Positions 35,018 to 43,758 of a stretch of 64,000 nt of DNA are shown here, piece by piece (positions within the stretch are counted from its first letter, which is position 1; each line of letters starts with the position of its first letter). Location: contig NZ_JAVKPH010000010.1 of assembly GCF_031432425.1 (NCBI RefSeq), positions 1-64,000 of the forward strand, written 5' to 3'. The notes under the pieces were generated by a model. It had not been told where the DNA came from. It searched no databases and saw only the letters and a list, made by a program, of their open reading frames with translations. A program made the position numbers and the translations under genes. This DNA comes from Ruixingdingia sedimenti. Lineage in GTDB: Bacteria > Pseudomonadota > Alphaproteobacteria > Rhodobacterales > Rhodobacteraceae.

Positions 35018-36493
35018 TCAGAGGAAGGCGGTTTCCTCGAAACTGCGCAACTTGCGGCTGTGGATGCGTTCGAGCGGCATCTCGCGCAAAAGCTCCATCG
35101 CGCGGATCCCGATCAGCAGATGCCGCGCCACCTGCGTGCGGTAGAAATCCGACGCCATCCCGGGCAGCTTCAACTCTCCATGCAGGGGCTTGTCGGAAAC
35201 GCACAGAAGCGTGCCATAGGGCACCCGGAAACGGAAACCGTTGGCGGCGATGGTGGCGCTTTCCATGTCCAGCGCGATGGCCCGGCTTTGCGACAGCCGC
35301 GCCACGGGACCCGACTGGTCGCGCAGTTCCCAGTTGCGGTTGTCGATGGTGGCCACCGTGCCGGTGCGCATGATGCGCTTCAACTCGTACCCCTCCAGCC
35401 GCGTGACCTCTGCCACCGCCTGCTGCAAGGCGATCTGGATTTCCGCCAGTGCCGGGATCGGCACCCAGACCGGCAGGTCGGCGTCCAGTACGTGATCCTC
35501 GCGCAGATAGGCATGGGCCAGCACGAAATCGCCGAGCGACTGCGACCCGCGCAGCCCCGCGCAATGGCCGACCATCAGCCAGGCATGCGGGCGCAGCACG
35601 GCGATATGGTCGGTCGCGGTCTTGGCGTTGGAGGGGCCGATCCCGATGTTGACCAGCGTGACCCCCTGCCCGTCGGGGCGGACGAGGTGATAGGCCGGCA
35701 TCTGCGGCATCCGCGGCAGCACCCCCAGCGGCGCGGCCGGATCGGTGATCACCTGATGCCCCGGCGCGACGAAGGCGGTGTAACCCGAGGCGGGATCGGC
35801 CAGCGCCCGGCGCGCCACGGCCTCGAATTCATCGACGTAGAACTGGTAGTTGGTGAAAAGGACGTGGTTCTGGAAATGCTCGGGCGCGGTGGCGGTGTAA
35901 TGCGTCAGCCGCGCCAGCGAATAATCCACCCTTTGCGCCGTGAACGGGGCCAGCGGGCGGGACCCGTCGGGATATGCCAGCAGCGTGCCGTTCACGATGC
36001 CGTCGTCGGTGGTGGCAAGGTCGGGCACGTCGAACAGATCGCGCAGGGTGAAATCGAGCACCCCGTCATGCGGCACGGTCACGTCGTCCGCCGCGGCCAG
36101 CGCGAAATGCACCGGGATGGGGGTGGCCGACCAGCCCACCTGCACCGGCACGCCGTGGTTGCGCAGGACAAGCTCGATCTGCTGGGTCAGATAGGCGCGG
36201 AACAGGTCGGGCCGGGTGACGGTGGTGGCATAGGTGCCGGGCTCGGTGACATAGCCGAAGCTCAGCCGGCTGTCGATCCGGGGATAGCTGGTGACGGCCA
36301 GCCGCACCTCGGGGTAATAGGCGCGCACCCGGGCGGGGGGCCGCCCCTCTGCCAGCGCACGGCGGAAGGCCGTGGCCAGAAACCCCACCGCCCCGGCATA
36401 AAGCGCCTCCAGCGCCGCCACCGCCGCCCCGGCATCGGTGAAAAGCTGCGGGGCGCAGGGGTCGGGGGTCAGAAGGCGGGGATCGGCGGTCAT
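35018..36493 (-). CDS. amn: AMP nucleosidase
   Basis: Amn hydrolyses AMP to adenine and ribose-5-phosphate, adjusting adenylate pools. The protein has 491 residues, close to the E. coli length. The N-terminal unique domain includes SYPRIDSRLSFGYVTEPGTYATTVTRPDLFRAYL. The C-terminal part is a purine nucleoside phosphorylase fold with GIGPSNAKTATDHIAVLRPHAWLMVGHCAGLR and the active-site ALDMESATIAANGFRFRVPYGTLLCVSDKPLHGELKLPG. Start at 36493 gives the normal N-terminus; the open frame continues upstream into repeat copy D without homology. Confidence 0.96.
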   Translation of the reverse strand: MTADPRLLTPDPCAPQLFTDAGAAVAALEALYAGAVGFLATAFRRALAEGRPPARVRAYYPEVRLAVTSYPRIDSRLSFGYVTEPGTYATTVTRPDLFRAYLTQQIELVLRNHGVPVQVGWSATPIPVHFALAAADDVTVPHDGVLDFTLRDLFDVPDLATTDDGIVNGTLLAYPDGSRPLAPFTAQRVDYSLARLTHYTATAPEHFQNHVLFTNYQFYVDEFEAVARRALADPASGYTAFVAPGHQVITDPAAPLGVLPRMPQMPAYHLVRPDGQGVTLVNIGIGPSNAKTATDHIAVLRPHAWLMVGHCAGLRGSQSLGDFVLAHAYLREDHVLDADLPVWVPIPALAEIQIALQQAVAEVTRLEGYELKRIMRTGTVATIDNRNWELRDQSGPVARLSQSRAIALDMESATIAANGFRFRVPYGTLLCVSDKPLHGELKLPGMASDFYRTQVARHLLIGIRAMELLREMPLERIHSRKLRSFEETAFL

Positions 36494-36580
36494 GGTCTGT
36501 CCTTGCGGTTGTCGGCCCAAGGCTGGCACCGCGGGCGGGGGCTGGCAAGGGGCCATGGTTGCGGCTGTGGCGAGGTCGGT

Positions 36581-36712
36581 GCCGGGGGCCAGCCCCCGGA
36601 CCCCCGGGATATTTGGGGACAGAAAGTGAAGAGGCGGGCCACTTATCCGCACCCTTCTTCACTTTCTGTCCATAAATATCCCACGGGGGTGCGGGGGTGT
36701 GAAACCCCCGCC
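36581..36712. repeat. Modular inverted-repeat element, copy D
   Basis: It lies in the 313-base gap between the divergent amn and HDAC-like genes. The left outer arm 36581-36614 ends GGGATATTT. The inner arms GACAGAAAGTGAAG (36618-36631) and CTTCACTTTCTGTC (36657-36670) are a perfect 14-base pair, nearly the same as in copy C. The right side has AAATATCCC from 36674, then a diverged G-rich end. Unlike A-C it lies between promoters rather than after genes. The remainder of the gap (36494-36580, 36713-36806) shows no gene. Confidence 0.88.
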
Positions 36713-36806
36713 GCTACGCCCTTCACCCGCACTGCCACCGGGGGCGGGCCCGATTGCCGCCTGCCCCACGCCGGTGCTAGGTTGCCGCCGGCAGCAAGAG
36801 GGGGGC

Positions 36807-37739
36807 ATGGCCATGGTCACGGCGGTGTTTTCACATGGCGACTGCGCCCGCCACCTGACCCCCCCGGGCCATCCCGAGCGGGCGGAGCGGCTGGCGGCGG
36901 TCGAGCGCGGGCTGGCGGGGCTGGCGGTGGCGCGGCACGAGGCGCCGCTCGGCGTGCGGGCGGATGTGCTACGCTGTCATCCGGCGGACCATTGGGAAAG
37001 GGTGGCGGGCGCGGTGCCGCGGGCGGGGTTCGCGGCGCTGGATGGCGATACGCATCTGTCGCCGGGTTCGCTCGATGCCGCCTTGCGCGCCGTTGGGGGT
37101 GCGGTCGCGGCGGTGGACATGGTGATGGCGGGCCGCGCGGCCAATGCCTTCGTCGCCTGCCGCCCGCCGGGGCACCATGCCGAACGGGAACGGGCGATGG
37201 GGTTCTGCCTGTTCGGCACCCTCGCCATCGCCGCGAGACATGCGCTCGACCATCACGGGCTGTCGCGGGTCGCCATCGTGGATTTCGACGTGCACCACGG
37301 CAACGGCACGCAGGACCTGCTGTGGAACGAGGACCGGGTGCTGTTCGTTTCCTCCCACCAGATGCCGCTTTATCCCGGTACCGGATCGGCGCGGGAACGC
37401 GGCGCGCATGGGCAGATCCTGAACCTGCCTTTGCCGCCGGGGTCGGGCGGGGCGGCGATGCGGGCGGCCTACGAGGGCGCGGCGTTCCCCGCGCTCGACG
37501 CCTTCGCGCCGGAACTGGTGCTGGTTTCCGCCGGGTTCGACGCGCATGCCGACGATCCGCTGGCCGAACTGGACTGGCAGGCGGAGGATTTCCGCTGGCT
37601 CACCGCGCGGCTTTGTGATCTTGCCCACCGGCATGCGGGCGGGCGGGTGGTCTCGACACTCGAGGGCGGGTATGATCTGGACGCGCTGGCGGCATGCACC
37701 GCCGCGCATGTGGGTGTTCTGGCGGAGAGGGGCGCATGA
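36807..37739 (+). CDS. Histone deacetylase-family (class II-like) amidohydrolase
   Basis: Zinc-dependent arginase/HDAC-fold enzyme of 310 residues. The pattern includes HPERAERL, the catalytic RPPGHHAERERAMGFCLF, the metal site DFDVHHGNGTQDL, then SHQMPLYPGTGSARERG, VSAGFDAHADDP and the late LEGGYDLDAL. Bacterial members deacetylate acetylpolyamines or acetyl-lysine; the substrate here is not known. The ATG follows AGAGGGGGG. It overlaps xseB as ATGA, a linkage seen in many alphaproteobacteria. Confidence 0.93.
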   Translation: MAMVTAVFSHGDCARHLTPPGHPERAERLAAVERGLAGLAVARHEAPLGVRADVLRCHPADHWERVAGAVPRAGFAALDGDTHLSPGSLDAALRAVGGAVAAVDMVMAGRAANAFVACRPPGHHAERERAMGFCLFGTLAIAARHALDHHGLSRVAIVDFDVHHGNGTQDLLWNEDRVLFVSSHQMPLYPGTGSARERGAHGQILNLPLPPGSGGAAMRAAYEGAAFPALDAFAPELVLVSAGFDAHADDPLAELDWQAEDFRWLTARLCDLAHRHAGGRVVSTLEGGYDLDALAACTAAHVGVLAERGA

Positions 37740-37972
37740 CCGACGGTATCGGCGCGATGAGTTTCGAAGAGGCGATGGCGGAACTGGAAGCCGTCGTGCG
37801 CCGGCTGGAATCCGGCAATGTGGCGCTGGAGGAATCCATCACGCTCTACGAACGCGGGGCGGCGCTGAAGAAGCACTGCGACGACAAGCTGCGCGCCGCC
37901 GAACAGCGGGTGGAACTGATCCGCGCCCGCGACGGCGAGGCGCAGGGCACCGCCCCGGCCGAGGGGTTCTGA
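37736..37972 (+). CDS. xseB: Exodeoxyribonuclease VII small subunit
   Basis: Small subunit (78 residues) that binds the XseA helices in the exonuclease degrading single-stranded DNA. The signature SFEEAMAELEAVVRRLESGNVALEESITLYERG is complete. It is coupled on both sides: ATGA overlap with the HDAC-like gene and TGATG with ispA. No xseA lies in the window, as is usual in this group. Confidence 0.96.
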   Translation: MTDGIGAMSFEEAMAELEAVVRRLESGNVALEESITLYERGAALKKHCDDKLRAAEQRVELIRARDGEAQGTAPAEGF

Positions 37973-38838
37973 TGTTCGACCACGCGCTGGCGGGGGCGGC
38001 GGACCGGATCGGGGCGCATCTGGCCGCCGTGCTGGCGGGGCGGGGCGACCAGCCGGTGGTGCAGGCGATGCGCTATGCCGTGGCGGGGGGCAAGCGGCTG
38101 CGCGGTTTTCTGGTGCTGGAATCGGCGGCGCTGCACGGGGTCGGGCCGGCGGGTGCCATCGACGCGGCGGCGGCGGTGGAATGCCTGCATGCCTACAGCC
38201 TCGTCCACGACGACCTGCCGGCGATGGACGACGACGACCTGCGCCGCGGCCAGCCCACCGTGCATGTGAAATGGGACGAGCCGACCGCGATCCTTGCGGG
38301 CGACGCGCTGCAATCGCTGGCGTTCGAACTGCTGGCCGCCCCCGCGCTCGGCCCCGCCGAGCGGCGCATCGCGCTGGTGGCGGGGCTGGCGCGGGCGGCG
38401 GGGGCCGAGGGGATGGTTCTGGGTCAGGCGCTGGACATCGCGGCGGAAACCGCGCCCGCGCCGCTGACGCTGGCGGAGATCACCGCGTTGCAGGCGGGCA
38501 AGACCGGCGCGCTGATCCGCTGGTCGGCGGAATCGGGGGCGGTGCTGGCGGGGGCGGACCCTGCGCCCTTGGGGCGTTATGCCGCGGCGCTCGGCCTTGC
38601 GTTCCAGATCGCCGACGACCTGCTGGATGTCGAGGGCGACGCCGCCCGCGCCGGCAAGCGGCTGCGCAAGGATGTGGCGGCGGGCAAGGCCACCTTCGTG
38701 TCGCTTCTGGGGGTCGCGGGGGCGCGGGCGCGGGCGGGCGATCTGGCCGATGCCGCCTGCGCGGCCCTTGACGCCTATGGCCCCGCCGCGGATACCCTTC
38801 GTCAGGCGGCCCGCTTTGCCGTCGCCCGCGACAGCTGA
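37972..38838 (+). CDS. ispA: Farnesyl diphosphate synthase / polyprenyl synthetase
   Basis: Short-chain trans-prenyl transferase of 288 residues. First Asp-rich motif DDLPAMDDDDLRRG (about 82-95), substrate-binding GGKRLRG near residue 40, KTGALIRWSAESGAVLAG, and second Asp-rich motif QIADDLLDVEGD (about 215). Residues before the first motif (HAYSLVH) match FPP/GPP synthases. The product feeds undecaprenol, quinone and carotenoid synthesis. The start overlaps the xseB stop by one base; dxs follows after 9 bases. Confidence 0.95.
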   Translation: MFDHALAGAADRIGAHLAAVLAGRGDQPVVQAMRYAVAGGKRLRGFLVLESAALHGVGPAGAIDAAAAVECLHAYSLVHDDLPAMDDDDLRRGQPTVHVKWDEPTAILAGDALQSLAFELLAAPALGPAERRIALVAGLARAAGAEGMVLGQALDIAAETAPAPLTLAEITALQAGKTGALIRWSAESGAVLAGADPAPLGRYAAALGLAFQIADDLLDVEGDAARAGKRLRKDVAAGKATFVSLLGVAGARARAGDLADAACAALDAYGPAADTLRQAARFAVARDS

Positions 38839-38847
38839 GGAGCCGCG

Positions 38848-40761
38848 ATGACCGATCGCCCGCCAACACCGATGCTCGACCGCGTGGCGGTGCCGGCCGA
38901 CCTCAAGCAGCTGACCGACCGGCAGTTGCGCCAGCTGGCAGACGAATTGCGCGCGGAAACGATTTCGGCGGTGTCGGTCACGGGCGGGCATCTGGGCGCG
39001 GGGCTCGGCGTGGTGGAACTGACGGTGGCGCTGCATGCCGTCTGGGATGCGCCGCGCGACAAGATCATCTGGGACGTGGGCCACCAGTGCTATCCCCACA
39101 AGATCCTGACCGGGCGGCGCGACCGCATCCGCACCCTGCGGCAGGAAGGCGGGCTGTCGGGCTTCACCAAGCGGTCGGAAAGCCCCTACGACCCGTTCGG
39201 GGCGGCGCATAGTTCCACCTCGATCTCTGCCGCGCTCGGCTTTGCCGCGGCGCGCGATCTGGGAGGCGACCCCGGGGATGCCATCGCGGTGATCGGCGAC
39301 GGGTCGATGAGCGCGGGGATGGCGTTCGAGGCGATGAACAACGCGGGCCATCTGAAAAAACGGCTCTTCATCATCCTGAACGACAACGAGATGTCCATCG
39401 CGCCCCCGGTCGGCGCGCTGTCGGCGCATCTGAGCCGCCTTTACGCCGGCGCGCCCTTCCAAGACCTCAAGCAGGTCGCCAAGGGCGCGGTCAGTTTCCT
39501 GCCCGAACCGTTGCAGGAAGGGGCCAAGCGCGCCAAGGACATGCTCAAGGGCCTCGCCGTGGGGGGGACTTTGTTCGAATCGCTCGGCATCTCCTACGTC
39601 GGGCCGATCGACGGGCATGATCTCGACCAGCTTCTGCCGGTGCTGCGCACGGTCAAGGCGCGGGCGCGCGGGCCTATGCTGGTGCATGTGCTGACGAAAA
39701 AGGGCAAGGGCTATGCCCCCGCCGAACGCGCGCGCGACAAGGGGCATGCGACGGCGAAGTTCGACGTGCTGACCGGCAAGCAGGTCAAGGCGCCGTCAAA
39801 CGCGCCGAGCTATACCCGCGTCTTCGCGCAATCGCTGATCCGCGAGGCCGAGGGCGACGGCAAGATCGTCGCCATCACCGCCGCGATGCCCGACGGCACG
39901 GGGCTGGATCTGTTCGCCGAACGGTTCCCGGCGCGCTGTTTCGACGTGGGGATCGCCGAACAGCATGCCGTGACCTTTGCCGCCGGGCTGGCCGCGGGGG
40001 GGATGAAGCCCTTCTGCGCGCTTTATTCCACCTTCCTGCAGCGGGGCTACGATCAGGTCGTGCACGATGTGGCGATCCAGCGGCTGCCGGTGCGGTTCGC
40101 CATCGACCGCGCGGGGCTGGTGGGGGCCGATGGTGCGACCCATGCCGGGGCCTTCGACGTGGCCTTTCTGGCGAACCTGCCGGGCATGGTGGTGATGGCC
40201 GCGGCGGACGAGGCCGAACTGGTGCACATGGTCGCCACCGCCGCCGCGCATGACGATGGCCCCATCGCCTTCCGCTTTCCGCGCGGCAACGGCACGGGGG
40301 TGGACATGCCCGCGCGCGGCGTGCCGCTGGAACTGGGCCGCGGGCGGGTATTGCGCGAGGGCGGGCGCGTGGCGCTTTTGTCCTTCGGCACGCGGCTGGC
40401 AGAGGTGCTGAAGGCCGCCGAAAGCCTTGCCGCGCGCGGCATCGCCCCGACGGTGGCGGATGCGCGGTTCGCCAAGCCGCTCGACCGCGACCTGATCCTG
40501 CGGCTGGCACGCGAACACGAGGCGCTGATCACCATCGAGGAAGGCGCGGTGGGCGGTTTCGGCAGCCATGTGGCGCAACTGCTGGCCGACGAGGGCGTGT
40601 TCGACCGGGGGCTGAAGTTCCGCAGCATGGTCCTGCCCGACATCTTCATCGACCAGGCGAGCCCCGAGGCGATGTACCGCATCGCCGGCATGGACGCCCC
40701 GCAGATCGAAGCGAAGGTGCTGCGCCTGCTGGACGTGGCGGTGGTGGGGCGGCGGGCCTGA
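38848..40761 (+). CDS. dxs: 1-deoxy-D-xylulose-5-phosphate synthase
   Basis: TPP-dependent first enzyme of the MEP isoprenoid pathway (637 residues, full length). Motifs: VTGGHLGAGLGVVELTVALH, IWDVGHQCYPHKILTGR, GAAHSSTSISAALG, the TPP motif GDGSMSAGMAFEAMNNAG, then the pyrimidine domain DVGIAEQHAVTFAAGLA and DRAGLVGADGATHAG. Linkage to ispA makes a two-gene isoprenoid unit. TPP dependence gives a metabolic link with the thiBPQ importer in the same window. Confidence 0.97.
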   Translation: MTDRPPTPMLDRVAVPADLKQLTDRQLRQLADELRAETISAVSVTGGHLGAGLGVVELTVALHAVWDAPRDKIIWDVGHQCYPHKILTGRRDRIRTLRQEGGLSGFTKRSESPYDPFGAAHSSTSISAALGFAAARDLGGDPGDAIAVIGDGSMSAGMAFEAMNNAGHLKKRLFIILNDNEMSIAPPVGALSAHLSRLYAGAPFQDLKQVAKGAVSFLPEPLQEGAKRAKDMLKGLAVGGTLFESLGISYVGPIDGHDLDQLLPVLRTVKARARGPMLVHVLTKKGKGYAPAERARDKGHATAKFDVLTGKQVKAPSNAPSYTRVFAQSLIREAEGDGKIVAITAAMPDGTGLDLFAERFPARCFDVGIAEQHAVTFAAGLAAGGMKPFCALYSTFLQRGYDQVVHDVAIQRLPVRFAIDRAGLVGADGATHAGAFDVAFLANLPGMVVMAAADEAELVHMVATAAAHDDGPIAFRFPRGNGTGVDMPARGVPLELGRGRVLREGGRVALLSFGTRLAEVLKAAESLAARGIAPTVADARFAKPLDRDLILRLAREHEALITIEEGAVGGFGSHVAQLLADEGVFDRGLKFRSMVLPDIFIDQASPEAMYRIAGMDAPQIEAKVLRLLDVAVVGRRA

Positions 40762-40765
40762 GGGC

Positions 40766-41611
40766 TCAGCCCCCGGCGGCCAGCAGCGCCGCCAGACCCG
40801 CGCGGTAATCGGGGTAGATCAGCCGCACGCCGAGGTCGTCCTTGATCCGGTCGTTCCTGACGCGTTTCGACTCGGCATAGAAGCTGCGCGCCATCGGGGT
40901 CATCTCTGCCTCTTCCCAGCGTTCCTCGGGCGGGGGGGGCAGGCCCAGAAGGGCGGCGGCATGGGCGATGACGTCCTCGGGCGGGGCGGGGTCGTCGTCG
41001 CAGACGTTGTAGATGGCGCGGGGGGCGGGGCGGTGGATGGAGGCGTCGAGCACCTGCGCGATGTCATCCACATGGATGCGGGAAAACACCTGCCCCGGCT
41101 TGACGATCCGCCGCGCGCTGCCCTGCCGTACCTTTTCGAACGGCCCCCGCCCCGGCCCGTAGATACCCGCAAGGCGGAAGATGTGCAGCGGCAGGCCGAG
41201 CGTCTGCCATTGCCGTTCCGCCGCCACCCGCGCCCGGCCCCGCGCGGTGGTGGGGGTCAGGGCTGTGCCCTCATCCACCCAGCCGCCGGCATGGTCGCCA
41301 TAAACCCCGGTGGTGGACAGATAGCCCACCCATTCCAGATGCCGCGCCGCCGCCAGTTCCGCCCCATGCGCCGCGATCACCGGATCGCCCGCCGCGTCGG
41401 GCGCGACGGAACAAAGCACATGCGTCGCCCGCGCCAGCGCCGGGGCCAGCGCCGCGCCGGGCCAGATCAGCGGTTCCACCCCCGCCGTGCGGAAGGCCGC
41501 GGCCTTGGCGGGATCGCGGGTGGTGCCGATCACATGCCAGCCCTGCGGCAAAAGCCGCCGCGCCAGCGCCTGCGCCGAATAGCCGTGGCCGATGGACAGA
41601 AGGGTATTCAT
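40766..41611 (-). CDS. Atypical SDR / NAD(P)-dependent epimerase-like protein (YeeZ-like)
   Basis: Rossmann-fold protein of 281 residues, beginning SIGHGYSAQALARRLLPQGW, the G(H)GYSA variant typical of atypical SDRs of the YeeZ/WbbJ-like group rather than GxxGxxG. STTGVYGDHAGGWVDE carries the Tyr-containing active-site region, and FRLAGIYGPGRGP and SRIHVDDIAQVLDASI follow as in extended SDRs. Function in the group is not established. It converges with dxs and lies 45 bases downstream of the catabolic operon, possibly as its distal member. Confidence 0.87.
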   Translation of the reverse strand: MNTLLSIGHGYSAQALARRLLPQGWHVIGTTRDPAKAAAFRTAGVEPLIWPGAALAPALARATHVLCSVAPDAAGDPVIAAHGAELAAARHLEWVGYLSTTGVYGDHAGGWVDEGTALTPTTARGRARVAAERQWQTLGLPLHIFRLAGIYGPGRGPFEKVRQGSARRIVKPGQVFSRIHVDDIAQVLDASIHRPAPRAIYNVCDDDPAPPEDVIAHAAALLGLPPPPEERWEEAEMTPMARSFYAESKRVRNDRIKDDLGVRLIYPDYRAGLAALLAAGG

Positions 41612-41656
41612 GGCGCGACTATCGGCGCAGGCGGGGGCGGGCGCAAGGCCCGGACA

Positions 41657-42667
41657 CTACAGCCCGTCGCGGATGCGGACGATCACCTTGCCCACCGACC
41701 GCCGCGCGGCAAGCGCGCCGATCGCCTCTGCCCCCCGGTCCAGCGGATAGCGCGCCGATATGTGCGGGCGCAGAAGGCCGTCGCGGTAAAGGGCAAGCAG
41801 GTGATCCGTGATCCCCTCGATCCCCCCGGGGTCGCGGTGCCGCGCCTCGCCCAGGAACACGCCCGCGACCTGACAGCCCTTGAGCAACACCAGATTGAGC
41901 GGCAGGTGCGGGATGCCCGCGGCGAAGCCGATAACCAGATACCAGCCCTTCCAGGCGATCGCCCGCAGCGCCGGTTCGGCGTAATCGCCGCCCACCACAT
42001 CGAACACCACATCCGCGCCGCCGGGACCGCACAGCCGCTTGAGGTCTTGCGCCAGTGCGCGCTGCGCGGATTTGTCGAGCGGCGCGCGGGCATAGACGAT
42101 CCCGTCATCCGCGCCGTTTTCGCGCGCGCGATCCAGCTTTTCCGGGCTCGACACCGCGGCGATGACCCGCGCGCCCATCGCCCTGGCGATCTGCACCGCC
42201 GCCAGCCCGACACCGCCCGCAGCACCCAGGACCAGAACCACCTGCCCCGCGCGCAGCTGGCCGCGTTCCACAAGCGCATGCCATGCGGTCGTGTAGTTGC
42301 CGAAAAAGGCGGCGGCGTCATCGTCGGGCATGCCGTCGGGGATGGGGATGCAGGCGCCGGCCAGGACGGCCGCATATTCCGCCATGCCGCCGCCCTCGTT
42401 GCTGGAGGCGACGACCCGCTGCCCCACCGCCAGCCCGCGCACATCCGCGCCGGTTTCCACCACCTCGCCCGCGAATTCGCAGCCGGGGGAAAACGGGCGC
42501 GCGGGCCGGTACTGGTAGCGGTCCTGGATCAGCAGGAAGTCGGGATAGGTGACGCCGCAGGCGGATACGCGCAAAAGCACCTGATCCGGCCCGCAGGGGG
42601 GCCGGGGCACATCCGCCAGGACAAGCGTTTCCGGCGGGCCGGGATCCCTGCTGATCAGTGCTTTCAT
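41657..42667 (-). CDS. Zinc-free MDR oxidoreductase, NADPH:quinone reductase-like
   Basis: Medium-chain reductase of 336 residues in the quinone oxidoreductase subgroup. GroES-like N-domain with VSACGVTYPDFLLIQDRYQ and PGCEFAGEVVETG; cofactor motif VLGAAGGVGLAAVQIARAMGARV (about 150-172) and later GFAAGIPHLPLNLVLLKG. The ligands of the catalytic zinc are absent. Such enzymes reduce enoyl or quinone double bonds with NADPH. It is gene five of an operon containing an acyl-CoA dehydrogenase and kinase, so an enoyl-CoA or related substrate is a fair guess. Start 42667 has AAGGGG 6 bases upstream. Confidence 0.9.
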   Translation of the reverse strand: MKALISRDPGPPETLVLADVPRPPCGPDQVLLRVSACGVTYPDFLLIQDRYQYRPARPFSPGCEFAGEVVETGADVRGLAVGQRVVASSNEGGGMAEYAAVLAGACIPIPDGMPDDDAAAFFGNYTTAWHALVERGQLRAGQVVLVLGAAGGVGLAAVQIARAMGARVIAAVSSPEKLDRARENGADDGIVYARAPLDKSAQRALAQDLKRLCGPGGADVVFDVVGGDYAEPALRAIAWKGWYLVIGFAAGIPHLPLNLVLLKGCQVAGVFLGEARHRDPGGIEGITDHLLALYRDGLLRPHISARYPLDRGAEAIGALAARRSVGKVIVRIRDGL

Positions 42668-42693
42668 CCGCATCCCCTTGCGATGGGCCTGCC

Positions 42694-43734
42694 TCAGGCC
42701 GTTTCCAGCGCCACCGAGATCGGCTTGTCCCCCTCGACCAGCAGGTCGAGGAATTCCGACATGCCCCAGACGGCGCGGCCGTTGCAGGTATAGCGCACCA
42801 TGCCTTCCGTGATCCGCGCGGTACTGGTGCTGCCGTCGCGCAGCGTGCGGCGATGGCGCAGCGGGATCAGGGAAAAGGTCTCTGCCGTCACGTCATAGAC
42901 CTCTTCATCGGTCGTCAGGCGCAGGCGGATGGCCTTCTGGAAATACCGCGCGTCATAGTCGACAGAGACCGTGGCATCGGTGATCGGGATCAGCCTTCCA
43001 TCGCGGAGGGCATGGCCGACGACGATGGGCGCCCCGGCCGGATTGCCCATGAGGCTGAGCAGCAGGCCGAAATCCTTGCCGAAGGTGATCGGCGCCCATT
43101 TGTAGTGATAGAAGCTCTGCCAGTGGCGCGGCCCCCAGGATTTGTCGCGATAGCCGGTGCCGTCGATCCGCCAGCTTTCATCCCCCACCGTCAGTTCGCC
43201 CGAAACTGCGGTGTGCTGTTCGGTATGGCCGCGGAACACCTCTTTGTCGGGGTCCAGATCCCATCTGGACCCATCCGCCTCGACGATCTCGCCGCCGTGC
43301 ATGGGGGAAACACCGTGGACGTCCAGCCGGATGCGGCAGGCGCGTTTGGGGTTTTCCTTGAACGCACGGGCCGGGTCCATCATCGCGGCGGGGTCTTTCA
43401 GCCACAGGACCTCGCCCTCGTAGGCGATGGTGAGGTGCTCGAACGGTTCCACCACCTCGAAGGTCAGGCCGCCCGCGTTCATCCGGTCGTTGTTGGTGAT
43501 CGGCACGCGGCGGAACATGAAGCCCACGCTGCCGTCGGGCAGATAGACGCAGACCGTCATTTCGGCATGGCCCTCGTTCGGGCGGTTGCCGAGGCGCACC
43601 CACAGGCCCACGGGGTTTTCCGCATCGAAGCCGTTGAAATACATGCTTTCGTTGTAGTTGGAAAACGGCTCCGGCGGGTGGGTGTATTCGTCGCGCGGAT
43701 CGAGGATCAGGCGCTTGCCTTCGGGGACGATCAT
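42694..43734 (-). CDS. 346-residue protein of unknown function, DUF7064-like (lipocalin/AttH-like guess)
   Basis: A soluble, Trp/Tyr/Asp-rich protein with no signal peptide or membrane segment and a beta-rich look: EPFSNYNESMYFNGFD, GLWVRLGNRPNEGHAEMTVCVYLPDG, DGTGYRDKSWGPRHWQSFYHYKW (central), and the C-terminal GMVRYTCNGRAVWGMSEFLDLL. From memory it resembles uncharacterised proteins found beside acyl-CoA dehydrogenases and steroid or terpenoid catabolic genes, and the RDKSWGPRHW block recalls the AttH/CrtC hydratase-type lipocalin fold. I cannot confirm this. The ATG has GGAG 9 bases upstream and it lies 24 bases after the ACAD gene, so it belongs to the operon. Confidence 0.75.
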   Translation of the reverse strand: MIVPEGKRLILDPRDEYTHPPEPFSNYNESMYFNGFDAENPVGLWVRLGNRPNEGHAEMTVCVYLPDGSVGFMFRRVPITNNDRMNAGGLTFEVVEPFEHLTIAYEGEVLWLKDPAAMMDPARAFKENPKRACRIRLDVHGVSPMHGGEIVEADGSRWDLDPDKEVFRGHTEQHTAVSGELTVGDESWRIDGTGYRDKSWGPRHWQSFYHYKWAPITFGKDFGLLLSLMGNPAGAPIVVGHALRDGRLIPITDATVSVDYDARYFQKAIRLRLTTDEEVYDVTAETFSLIPLRHRRTLRDGSTSTARITEGMVRYTCNGRAVWGMSEFLDLLVEGDKPISVALETA

Positions 43735-43758
43735 CGGGCTCTCCTTTGACGGGGTGGA

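Noticed and set aside
34418..37618. Plus-strand frame of 1066 codons covering the HU, amn and HDAC-like region
   Set aside because: Shadow frame with His/Arg/Gln-rich composition; the real genes have clear motifs on their own frames.
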